Source of the DNA: Symsagittifera roscoffensis
Lineage: Eukaryota; Xenacoelomorpha; Acoela; Convolutidae
Direction: 5' to 3'
Length of the DNA stretch: 64,000 nucleotides
Assembly (NCBI RefSeq): GCF_963678635.1
Contig: NC_087070.1
Coordinates: forward strand, 19,751,318-19,815,317
This document shows, in pieces, positions 17,701 to 27,948 of the stretch. The notes beneath the pieces were generated by a model. That model made no database searches, was not told the DNA's origin, and saw only the letters and a program-made list of their open reading frames with translations. Both the position numbers and the translations under genes were made by a program. How positions within the stretch are numbered: position 1 is the stretch's first letter; each line of letters starts with the position of its first letter.

Positions 17701-20700
17701 CTATAATCACGATCTGTAGCATTGGAAATTTCATAGCATCTGTTCTCGCCTTTTTTGTGGCTAGTGTTAGTGATAGCTACTAAGCGTCCGTGACTGAGTG
17801 ATTAGTGCGTGAGATTTATCATGTTTAGGTCGCTGTAGGTCGTCGGTTCGAGTCCGCGAAGTTGCCGAAATTTTACTTATTCGAGGCTTATTTTCACTTG
17901 CTGCAAATTTTAGAACTCTAGAGCTGCTTTTTGTGTTCTCGCTAGTGGTTGCGAAGTGCAGCTTCGCCTCTATGTAGACGATTCAGTTAAATACTTAACC
18001 ATATAATTGCATCCAATGGTGTAATGAAGTTTTTGTTTGTTGCTCGTGGACGACAGGTTGTTTTCTTAGATTTGCTTCGACTGTGGTGCTAATAATCCTA
18101 CATGGAGCAGTGTGACATATGGAATCTACCTCTGCATAGACTGCTCGGCTGTGCACAGGGGTCTGGGAGTCCATCTCAGCTACGTCAGGTTTAAATTATT
18201 TGAAACTTAATAGTCGCGTCGCGTTTCATTTCCAAGTGGTTCAGCATCACGGTTAGCAGGGGCGGATTCAGGGATTCGACCCCCTGCCGACCAAAAGGGT
18301 CCCACTTTGGTACTTTTTAAGAAATCTTTGGTGACGGACCCTAAAATTTTTCTAAAGGCGCCAATATATACTAAATTTGAGGGGGAGCTCGCGCCAAAAA
18401 AAACGCGATTTTTGTCAAAATTTTCCAAAAAGTGCCCAAAAATGGCTTTTTTGACCTGTTTTTTCAAAAATTTGCCTGCGGCCCTGAAAATTTGGCCAAA
18501 ACAGCGTCTTTTTAGTGCTCTAGGAGAGCTTCGAAAATCAATTCGGTCGACTTAAAAAAAGGTCGTCAAAATTTTCGAAAATTTTTTGAAAATCCGCGCC
18601 CCTCCCTCGAGAAAATCCTAGATCCGCCCCTGACGGCTAGAATGATTTTTAGATCAACAGAACTAGACCAGCAATGGAAATGGATTCAGTTGCGCAAAAT
18701 GCAACTTGGAGGAAATCAAAACGCGGTAAGCAAGCTTCATCCTATCGTTTCCTTGCAAAGATTGGTTAGCCAAAAATCTAGATCAGAATAATTATACGTT
18801 CGAAATAATGCTTTGGCGCAATGGACTTCAATATTAACGGATATTTACAAAACTTTGCGGCCCTGAGAGCGTCTTTCTAATGATAGGAAAAGTTAAGAGG
18901 TAAATATTTTAAGGCTGAGACTGGTCCAGAGGTGTGTAGTGTATATGAAAGCGATAGGAAAATTAGACTTTTATTTAAACTGTTTAGAGCCGCTTCTTCA
19001 GTGAACACGGAGTTGGCGATCGTGTTGAGAGCAAAGCCAAGTACAGTTCGCGAGCTGCTGTGCTCTACAGAGAGAAACTTCAATCTCTAGCGGATAAAGC
19101 CATGGCCCAATACGGAACCTCAGTTCTTCATATAGACACATCAGGACCTAAATCGGCTGAACAGGACCCCGGTGCCAATGAGAAATCGCCAGTGGACTTC
19201 TTTGACTCGCACACGAAGGGATCGAACAAGAATATGACCCAAGCCCAACCGATGACTGCGTTTTCCTACGAGACCACTGAACAGACCAGACCTATTCCTG
19301 CTCAACCCCCTACTTGTTAGTGATTCAAAACGATTAGAAAAAATTTAGACTTAGACACATCATTTATTTAGAGAGTGTATGTTATCTGGGGTTACTATTG
19401 CGTGTTTTTAATGTCTAGAACGCAATTGATTGCAAGATTTGTAGATTCCATACAAAAATTTAACTAAAGCTGTAAGGAAATAGTTGGTGATACTTTGGAG
19501 CGTATTTCGGTGGTCAAAGCTAAAACGGATTTTGAACAAATTGTGTCACCATTTTTTCGTTTTTCAGACTCATTTTTGCCAGAGAATGAGTGGATAACAC
19601 TTCAAATAACCAAATAAAAAAATGCAATCTTTCTGATTGAGGCACTAATAAGCTTTCTTCGAATCTCAAGTTTATGCTCCCTTCTGTTCCCTTCAAAAAA
19701 CTAATTATGATAAAAAAACTGATATTAAAAAAAAAAATTCTGGTGTTTTTATATATTGATAACTGGTCGGAACATTCTGTGCAAGTTACACAGTAACTGG
19801 CTGCACTTGTTTGCTGTATCTATGAGCTATTGACTTTTGAGCAAGCTGATTTTTAGTTTCGCAAAATGGAGCAGCTGATACTCAAGAAGGGGCGCCAAAT
19901 GTAGATCTGGCTCTAAGTACTTCCCCTACATCGTTTGTGCCACCTCCGATTGTTGATGGGATCGGTACTGGAAAGGGTTCGGCCAGAATGGGTGGTAGGA
20001 GGAAGCCAGGCAAGTTGGGTGCCCAGAAGATACAGGTGCCTAACTTCTCTGACCTGGAATCGAAAGCGGCCGAGAATGAGAAGAACAATGTCGTGAGTTT
20101 GACTTCAGAGGAGCAACAGAAACAAATGTGAGTTTGGAACAAATAATTATGCGCAACTCTTCTTTCCTGGAATGTGTGCATTTTTTTGTGATTTCCTGAA
20201 ACTCGTTTCAACTCAATGAAAGTGGGGCCATGAAAGTTCTAACATGTAAAGGCGAAAAACACTAGACTTGATGGGAAATTCAATTTATGGATGGCTGGGA
20301 CGCTGTGGGTTTTTTTCTTGGTAACAGCACCCTATTTTTTGCATTCTGACTTTAACTTACCCGAGGAGCCGTTTTTTTTGTAATTGCTCCTAATTTTACA
20401 AGGGATGAAACCTTATTTGCAAAAAAAATTGTTTTTATGTGCATCAGGGATGACCTGTGTAAGAGTGGTGAGCAGATGAGGATCCAGCAGGCCAGAGTGA
20501 GGGAGGCAGATCCACAGAAGGCGGACCAGATGGAGAGACTGGGACTAGCAAACGCTCCCTCAAATCTATCTAACAACAACAGAAACAGCAGTTCCAGAAC
20601 AATGACCAACAGCAGATCTAACAAGACACAGTGAGTTGTCAATTCTTAGTTATTTCAAAACTGTAGTCGAGTGTAGTTCAAATTAACCTGTGCGACAGTC

Positions 20701-23700
20701 TCACTACCTACTAAATGGTTTTTACTTAAGTATGCTAGTTGTTTTTACCCTACTCTTTCTCCAATACAGCTCACACATAAAAGTGCTTATTTGGTGGCAT
20801 TTACTGGCATAAAATTGGCAATTAAATAGCATCTGTTGTGTATTCGATATTGGTGACTTATATTTGAAGATTGTCAAGTGACTAACTGTGCTGTAGATGG
20901 GACGACGTGAGACTTTTAGTCTCCAGGTCGGGATTTCGACTCCGGTACATATCAAAATCTTTTGTTTTAGCATTGGCAATTAAATAGTTTAAAAATTTCG
21001 CATACTTTGATGTACAAGTTCAGGGTGGCCACGGTGTTAGCGTGAAGCGTGACATGTCAGTTCACTAAACACCGCTTTTGTTCCTTAATTTATTAAAAAT
21101 GGAAGCAGGATTGCACATAGATTTTTTCAGTTATTAAGAGTAATCAACGTAGTGAAGACTCTTATATAGGTCTTGCTGATTTTTTTTGTTATTTTTTTTT
21201 CAGGAAAAGTATTAAAAGTCTCTTATAACTACAGATGTGCATTCATACATATTGATGCATATATGAATGCATTTAGGTATATCTGCACTTTTTGAGTTCA
21301 ATTGAAATTCATCTGCTGAAAGTGACCTAAATAGCACTCTCCCAATACGAACGTGGAAATTGCGCAAAAAACGTGAACGATTTCTAGTTTCGAAAGTGGA
21401 ATTTAATTTTAAGATTTGCAGTGGAATATAAACTTTACCTATTTTTCTCTAGTTGGGTTAATGTTATCAAAAAAGCGCCAAACATAATTTGTTCTAGATT
21501 TTCAAAAAGTTTAAAGGGCATCTATTTTTTTCTTTGAAACTCGAAAGTTTTTTTTTCAAGAAAATGTTTTTTTTAAGGTTTCCTTGCGTTCATTACTCTT
21601 TTCCAATCTTCGATTGGCTATGTTTGAAACATAGCTCTTAGAATTGAATTTTAGAAACGTTAATGGCAGTGCCAGAAAATAGTACTGTCAGGCATTTATT
21701 TAATTAGGGATAGTATCAGTGCCATCGTTTTTTTGGATATCATCGCCGTGGTTCAGGTATCTTCGTTTCAAGAAAACTTATGGTGCTTTTGCGGTCTTTT
21801 TCAAATCATCATTCCGATTATTTTTTTATATTAATCGTTTTTTTTGTTAATGATCAGAACCGAACAACCAGAAAGTTTGGTAAAAGTTTTTCAAAAAATA
21901 TCACGGGTTAAAACAAAAATCTAAAGTTTTTATTGCTCTTCCAGAGCTCCAAATTGTTTAATGTTCTTTAATGCGAAAATGATTTGTGTTCAATTGCAAA
22001 TGATTTGCATTGCAAGTAAATAACTGTTCGTGTGAAATATCTTCATACTATTGGAAATCATGATTGAACAAAGCGAATTTTTGAATAACACCAGTTTTTA
22101 TTTTGATTAAAAAATTGTGTTTCTCAGTTATAAACCTTGTTCATTTCTTTCTATTCAGAAAGTCAATTTAAAAAATAATTATAAACTGCGATCACAGACG
22201 CTGTAATCCTAAAGTTCCTAATTCATTCCACTTTTACTGCTCGTAGTTTGTTTATAATCTGTGCAGAAACGTGTCTATTTGATGTGTCTAAGGCAGAAGC
22301 TGATTTGATTTTCAAAAAAAATGTGATCATTCGTTCATTACACTTGCGAGCGTAGTATAATAGCTTGGATCCTCGTGTTTTTCAACTGAAGTTGCAAATA
22401 AAAGTGATAATTTGGTGGCAATTTCTTAGCATTCGTAGGTGCTGTTTTGGTCGATAGTTTTAGTAGACTTTCAGGGATTTTTGGCGTGAGACTCTAAAGA
22501 GTGGGACACCATCTATGATAGCGTATAATTTCCAAAGTATGTTCGATACGTATCTGCAAACTGCTCCGACAATATGCACCGACAGAAAGGGGTTCAATGC
22601 GTTGATGGTTCGTGCGTTGAATGGTTCTCTTTGAGATGCATTAGATACAGACGAGCGATTTAGCATAGATGGAAACAGATCAACTAAATACGCGCTCTCC
22701 AGTTGTTAACGGCTTATCATGGATCTTTTTTTATTAAAACCTGCATGTATATTCCAACCCACAACGTCTCGGTTGAAAGCGATTAACGCCAATTTTGCTT
22801 ACCACCGTTTGCTAGTTATGTTGTAAATGTATGTTTTGGTTCAGATCCGGCGGAGGAGTGAAGAGCCATTCAGCTTTGAGTGACATGGTAGTGATAGATC
22901 AAGTAGGCACAGCCCAATCGCCCTCTTCCCAATTCAACAGCAGCAGCAACAGATACAGTAGAGACAACAGAGATAGAGACCCCTTCGGAGAGAGAGACCA
23001 CAGTCGAGAGAGGGAGAGGGAGCGAGATTCGTCAGACCACTTTTTCGATGCAATTTCAGATGAGCCACCGCAGTTCTCAAGGTGCAGATTATGATAAGTT
23101 TGGTGTAATGGATCAGAGGATAAAATCTGAGTCAGCTGGTAGATTGACAACCGTTGAACTAGTTCTTTATAGGGGTGGCAATTCGTTACTAGGTACCATA
23201 GGGGGGAAATAGTTAAAGAAATCCTGAGTTAGCTTTGTCGAGATTAGTTATTATCATAAAAAAGAGAATGGTAACAAAAGGTATAAATTATAATGCATAG
23301 CTCCTCGTCCTTTCTTGATTGAATTGTTTTTTGTTTTCACTGAAGTGTCGAGTGAGTTTTTCATTTCTTTTGACATTTTGTTAAGTTCACTTTATCATTT
23401 AGAAAATTTGATGGTTCGTTTCTGCTTTAATCAAATGAAAAGAAAATGAAAAAAGAAGATTGATTCATCAAATTTGATGGTTCGTTTCCTGCCTCAATCA
23501 AATGAAAAAATCAAAAAAGAAGATTGATTCACCAAGATTGATTATCTTGTCGAAATTAATTAATTGTGGGAAAAATGATATATCTTATTTTAATTAACAG
23601 TGGAAGGAGAACCGGTGGTGGAAACAGTGACTGGGAAGTGAAACAAGCCACACCTTTGATGGCCTCGGATTGGTCCAGAACACCAGCCAATCAGAACAGC

Positions 23701-26700
23701 GGAAATATCAGTAGCTTCAATAGCTCCTCAAATTGGGACTTCAACAGGTCGACAATGAACCTGAAAATATTAATCAAATATTCGATATATCATATATGGT
23801 CTAATATTGAGTGGAACGAGCCCAGCAAGAGGGCGCTGATGTAGGATTTTTGCGAGGATGGCGTTTCATTTGTATCGATTCCGAGTTCTCTCATAAGAAA
23901 GTCGGTCAGCCAAAATTGGGTGTTTCAAAATAGTACCAAAGAGCAAAGCATCAGAAGTGTCAATAAATCGAGATCCTGAGAGAAGCAGTTAAATCAAACA
24001 CTTCCTACGGATTGTTTTGCTTGTTATTAAGAGTCGTGAACTTAGTGAATACTCTTCTATAGGTCTTGGTGATTCGTTGTTTGGATTTCTATTTCTTTTT
24101 AAGGATTTCTATTTCTTTTGTTTGGATTTCTAACTTCATTTCCTTTGATAAAAGGAATATAAACTATTTTATCGAACAGCAAAAGTGTCAAGGTCACGAA
24201 AAACATGATCGACTTCTACTTTCAAAACAGGATTTTAATTTTCGATCTCCCAGTGATATAGAAAATAAACCAATTGATCGAGTTTTCTTCTCAAATTGGG
24301 TTAATTATATCAAAAAAATGGTCGATCATATTCTCTTTGCTCTTGAAATCCAAATAGTTTTTAGGCCATATATTTTTTTCTTTGAAATTCGAAAGTTGAC
24401 GTTTTTTCAAAAAAAAGTTTTTTTTTCGATTTCCTTGCGTTCATTGACTCTTTTCCAACTGTCTGTTGGGAACATTTTTTTATTCTATTCCCTAATTACT
24501 TATTTTTAGATCTGGTCCGTCTAGTAGAGCTGGCAATTCTGCTGTTTCTTCGTCAGGCGGTGGAGGAGGTGGAAAAGATTTCAGCGACAGATTTTCTAGC
24601 GCCAAGTCAATATCATCCAGCCAGTACTTTGGAAACGATGAGGCAAATGTATGTTCAGTTCCTCCTCTAGATGCATGTCTGAAGTTAAGATGTATTTTTT
24701 GGCAAACAAAGCCTGTGAATCTTATCAATTTGGCAATCTTGAGAACTTTTGTAGCAGGTTCTACAGTTTTTACGTTCATAAAAGCCCTGAAGTAATGTAT
24801 ATTGAGAGCAATTTTGATGGTTAATATATTTGCTTAATATAGGGTAATGGTTTCGATACCTCAAAATACGCCGGATCCAACAGCATTAGCAGTCGGGATG
24901 TGTTCGGAGGAGGCACTGACGGGGACAGGGGCTCAAGGGGCTATTATGACCGGGTGCCGGCGGGACCAGACGTGGAGCAGATGAAGGATGATCTGAAACA
25001 TGGGATATCATCATTGGCTGGAAAATTGTCAAGAGCTACAGCTAGTGTAATGGATACTTTACAGGTTTGTTATTGCATGGTTTTCATCAGTGGTTTTTTT
25101 TAAGCTTTTTCTCTAATTTGACTTTTCACTTGTAGGAATGTTTTTTTTTGTTCAGGAAATTTTTTCACGCTAATATATTCATGACCTTGTTTTTTTTGAT
25201 AAATATGGAAATTGAATTTTTTTTCAATGTCTGGAAAACTTCAATTTTTGAGGGAAAATTTGAAATATCGGACTTTAGTTTGATTGACTGCTTGTTTTTT
25301 GTCAGTCTACTTTCCAATGCGTACACTCTCCTTCTAATTTAAGCTATTTTTACGGTAATTGAAGGTCGTTCTGTTGTGTGTAAATTTATCAATTCTGTAT
25401 TTGCGTAGTTTCCTTGTAGAAAATATTTTTCTTTTTTGCTGAAATGGTTTCGGATGATGATGTTTTGACTTATATAGCCTCCTCTGAAGGACCAAAATAA
25501 GTTTTCATGCTTTTGTGTATTTCAGGAGGGGTGGGCGTAGTGTAGTAACTTCAATTTCCAAATTTTTATAGCCCAGTTTTTTATACCATTTTGTTTTCGG
25601 TTTGACGGGCGTCTACCCAAGGATTCTGAATACTTATTTACAGCAAGCGATGGTTTCATGACATATTTTCTTTAAACTGACTTTTTATTGAAGACAATAG
25701 TTTGGATTTTTCGTAGATATACTTTCGAAATATTTTTTACGAAAAGTTTTTTCGGCAGTGCTGTATCTGTTTTATCTCCAGTGTTGCGAAGCTCCGCTTT
25801 GCCTCTGTGAGCTTGCTTTTTTCAGAATTTTTTTACACATGCAATAGCGAGTGTTTGATCATCTGGCTCTTGAGTCTCTCCGGTCAACAACTTCATTTAA
25901 ATAGTAGCTTGTCAGCAGTGCAATTCTCGAGCAGAGATTTTCAAAATGCATAATTTATACGCAATTCGGTTAATACCGTCTAAGTTATTACAAGCAAAGT
26001 TTGTGTGGTTTCATTTTTTTTTTTTCATTTAGTTCATTACAAATTTTTACATGCAAAATTTTGTGCATTTTAAAGATGTTGAATATTTACCGCCTTCTCC
26101 CTCTGTGTGAAATGAAAGCAAACTACCCTATTGAAAAGCAAAAGTGTAAAGGTCACAGGAAACTTGATGGACTTTTAGTTTCGAAAATGGGTTTTTATTT
26201 AAAGCCTACGAATAATAAAAGTTTAGTTGTGTGATGCTATTTATGCTGAAGTATTGTAAATTTTGCTTGTTTCCTTCAGCTGTTATTCAAGGATATTTTG
26301 CATCAAGGCTTCGATAACTACCTTTGCTTTACCAGGGCGATAGATCGCGTTTTGGCAAGGGAGTTGTTAATACCGATTAATGGCCGCACAAATTACCAAC
26401 CATCAGTTTCTAAATCTTCTCCTGTAAGCACGCAATACTTCATGAATGGGATTTTATTGGGACATTAGTCTAGTCTATTCTTTTCGTGTATGACTGGGTT
26501 TTCACTAACTAAAAAATGATTTGAAAATTTTGCCCTAGAATGCCTAAATTTTTCAAATGAGTAATTGCGACTAATTGAGGAAAAGTAAGCTGCGGTAGTC
26601 ATTACATAAATCTTTCAATTTGGCTGTTCTTGAAAAAGTATTCGAATTGAAATTGTACGAAGAAGCCTCTGAACTCAAAAATTGCTCATTTTCAGAAAAA

Positions 26701-26814
26701 TCGGCATTCAAATTTTATATGTTTCTATATGTGGGGCTCAGTATAACACAATTGAATAAGTATGACTTGATTCTCGACATTATTTTTTTCTTGTTTCAGG
26801 ACCGATATTCCTGA
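14708..26814 (+). CDS. ARFGAP2/3: ADP-ribosylation factor GTPase-activating protein 2/3 (11 exons)
   Basis: Coding exons set by splice sites and phase: 14708-14776, 18070-18188, 18653-18725, 18988-19315, 19857-20127, 20448-20630, 22845-23081, 23601-23747, 24510-24648, 24843-25064, 26800-26814. All phases agree and give 600 residues. Exon 1 encodes [20 protein letters not shown]. Exon 2 holds the ArfGAP zinc finger (CFDC, then CIDC 16 residues later) and [13 protein letters not shown] with the arginine finger. Exon 3 reads [20 protein letters not shown]. Later exons carry the ARFGAP2/3-type repeats ([20 protein letters not shown]) and end in [16 protein letters not shown] then DRYS. These proteins stimulate GTP hydrolysis by Arf1 on Golgi COPI vesicles; the C-terminal blocks bind coatomer and membrane. 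The low-complexity middle (RERERERD run, Ser/Asn-rich) is species-specific. Introns, above all intron 1 (3.3 kb), are loaded with repeats. The choice between ARFGAP2 and ARFGAP3 cannot be made; a single ancestral gene is likely. Confidence 0.93.
15174..15730 (+). mobile_element. TTCCGACC-family repeat, copy A
   Basis: The left end carries GTTCCGACC. Internal blocks shared with other copies are CTGCGTGATGT, TCACGACTGAAAGGG and GGTACCTGATTTAGCGTGGAAA. The right TGGTCGGAA end is missing. It sits in intron 1 of the ArfGAP gene. Confidence 0.7.
15765..16284 (+). mobile_element. TTCCGACC-family repeat, copy B (both ends)
   Basis: Begins TTCCGACCA and ends TGGTCGGAA, so the ends are inverted repeats. 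It is about 520 bases long, with the shared internal blocks (ATCACGACTGAAG, ACCTGATTTTACGTGGAAAAC, TTCCTCCCCATTTTCAATGG). No coding capacity, so it is a non-autonomous family. Confidence 0.75.
16316..16900 (+). mobile_element. TTCCGACC-family repeat, copy C (rearranged)
   Basis: A degenerate left end (TTCAGATCATAG) is followed by a right-end-like block near 16515-16537 and then by a second set of internal blocks up to 16900 (AATCACGACTGCAAGGG, ACCTGATTTTGCGTG). It appears to be a composite of two partial copies. Confidence 0.6.
17098..17424 (+). mobile_element. tRNA-like SINE, copy 1
   Basis: An internal RNA polymerase III A box (TGGCTGAGTGG) and a weak B box (GAGTCGAATCT) lie about 45 bases apart at 17249-17310, in a tRNA-Ser/Leu-like order. 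Flanks are shared with copy 2: TAGCATTGGAAATT and GCATAGCATCTGTTCTC upstream, and GAAGCTTCACCTCTGTGTAGA downstream. The tRNA-like part has no clean cloverleaf, so it is not called as a tRNA gene. Confidence 0.65.
17640..17975 (+). mobile_element. tRNA-like SINE, copy 2
   Basis: Same layout as the copy 220 bases upstream and in the same direction. The A-box region is TGACTGAGTGATTAGTGCG, with an intact B box GGTTCGAGTCC near 17840. It ends in CAGCTTCGCCTCTATGTAGA. Partial relatives are seen at about 20720-20965 and 22360-22460. Confidence 0.65.
18257..18632 (+). mobile_element. hAT-like MITE with 8-base target-site duplication, in ArfGAP intron 2
   Basis: 376 bases. The ends are CAGGGGCGGATTCAGG and CCTAGATCCGCCCCTG, near-perfect inverted repeats of the type seen in hAT elements. 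It is flanked by ACGGTTAG (18249-18256) and ACGGCTAG (18633-18640), an 8-base duplication with one change, as hAT transposition makes. No transposase. The right end is only 20 bases before ArfGAP exon 3. Confidence 0.9.
19440..19771 (-). mobile_element. TTCCGACC-family fragment, reverse orientation
   Basis: Ends GGTCGGAACATTCTGTGCAAGTTACACAG near 19763-19790, the reverse complement of the left end plus its flank (GTAGCACAGAATGTTCCGACC) seen at 15757. The left limit is vague. It lies in intron 4 of the ArfGAP gene. Confidence 0.5.
23404..23533 (+). repeat. 66-base tandem duplication in ArfGAP intron 7
   Basis: AAATTTGATGGTTCGTTTC, then AATCAAATGAAA and AAGAAGATTGATTCA, occurs twice in a row (23404-23469 and 23470-23533) with a few differences. 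Confidence 0.85.
26280..26423 (+). other. ARFGAP2/3: Candidate in-frame cassette exon of the ArfGAP gene
   Basis: A 144-base open stretch between a good acceptor (TTTCCTTCAG) and a good donor (CCT|GTAAGC), phase 0 on both sides. It exactly fits between the exon ending in TLQ and the last exon DRYS. It would add 48 residues (start [17 protein letters not shown]). Known ARFGAP2/3 proteins pass directly from Q to DRYG, so inclusion would be unusual; this may be chance or an alternative exon. Confidence 0.35.
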
Positions 26815-27948
26815 CGAAACAACGACTATGATTAAGACTGAGGAAAAGGAAGATAGATGCATTACATTATCATAACTATCACGCAGAGAAAAGGCACTTG
26901 TACGAAATCAGAAAAGCCACTCGACCAAATGTGACACGACTCGAAATGTGTTAGCGGGAAACAATCAGCATCTTTGTAAGAATTGAGAGGGTAAGGGTAA
27001 AAAATCAAACTCCATAATTCGAATAATGCAGCGGTTGTAAGGTATGCTGGTAAAGTAAAGAAAGGCATTGTGTAAATAAGTGTTTTTCAACTACACTAGA
27101 TCTGATGCTTGATAAGTTTTCCTTACTGGTTTTGTTGGTTCAATATTGAAGTTATTTTAGTTTTCATTCTCGGTTTTGTTCAGATTTAATTGTTGGTATG
27201 GGAGACTTAGTAATTCATAGCTTGCGGTGAATGGAATCTAAAAACATATCTTCCAAATAAGTTGTCATCTGATAAAAGGTAAACTATTTGTTCTTAGGTT
27301 TTAGTTTCATATTTTTGTTCAAATGACAATTTATTTCCATTATGCGCTGTTTTAAGTGATGGTTTTGCCTCCTTCAAAAAAAGGAACCTTGCAATTTTAT
27401 CTGAAAAATTCCTCTAAACTGTAAACTTAGTATTATTGTATTTTATTTCAAAAATATATTGTTATTGTAAGCTGAATTGTGGAAATAATTTTAATTCAAA
27501 GTTGTTCGGAACCATTTTTAGTCTTGATCTAGAGTTTTGAAAGATGATAATTGATCAGGCTAAGTAAAGACGCAATAAAAGCTCGCTGCAATCAATGAGT
27601 GTGAGATTACAGTTGATGAAAAAACCCTTAGACAAGAAAAAAAATCGTTTAAAAAGGTGGCATCATGATGCTTGTCTAAAAACAACTTTGACTAAATTTT
27701 CGGCCTAATTTTTTGGGGAAAGTTCTCGAGTAACATAATTCTTGTCTTGAGGATCCTTTGATTCAATGCCAGCATTCATGAAAGATCCGAAAAAGCCTAT
27801 CAGATAAGTCACCTTTGAGTGCTAGCGCACTATCCATGTAGATCTTTTGCATCAAAGTCACCATTTATTATCCATTTATGTTCTGAAGTACATGTTCGGA
27901 TAGAAGTATTTTGTTCTTGAATTTCAGTTGTGTTTTCCAGATGAGTAA
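26815..27948 (+). other. Intergenic region ArfGAP to MAPK15, with 3' splice site at 27940
   Basis: No ORF or recognised repeat. TGTGTTTTCCAG ends at 27940, eight bases before the MAPK15 ATG; a second, weaker site ends at about 27927. If the 27940 site is used, the message begins with ATGAGTAAATGGCTATGA, a five-codon upstream ORF overlapping the MAPK15 start in another frame. Confidence 0.5.

Noticed and set aside
18307-18555. Lys/Phe-rich ORF in ArfGAP intron 2
   Set aside because: Falls entirely inside the hAT-like MITE, which has no coding function.
22899-23150. Ser/Leu-rich minus ORF
   Set aside because: Antisense shadow of an ArfGAP coding exon with a low-complexity Arg/Glu run.
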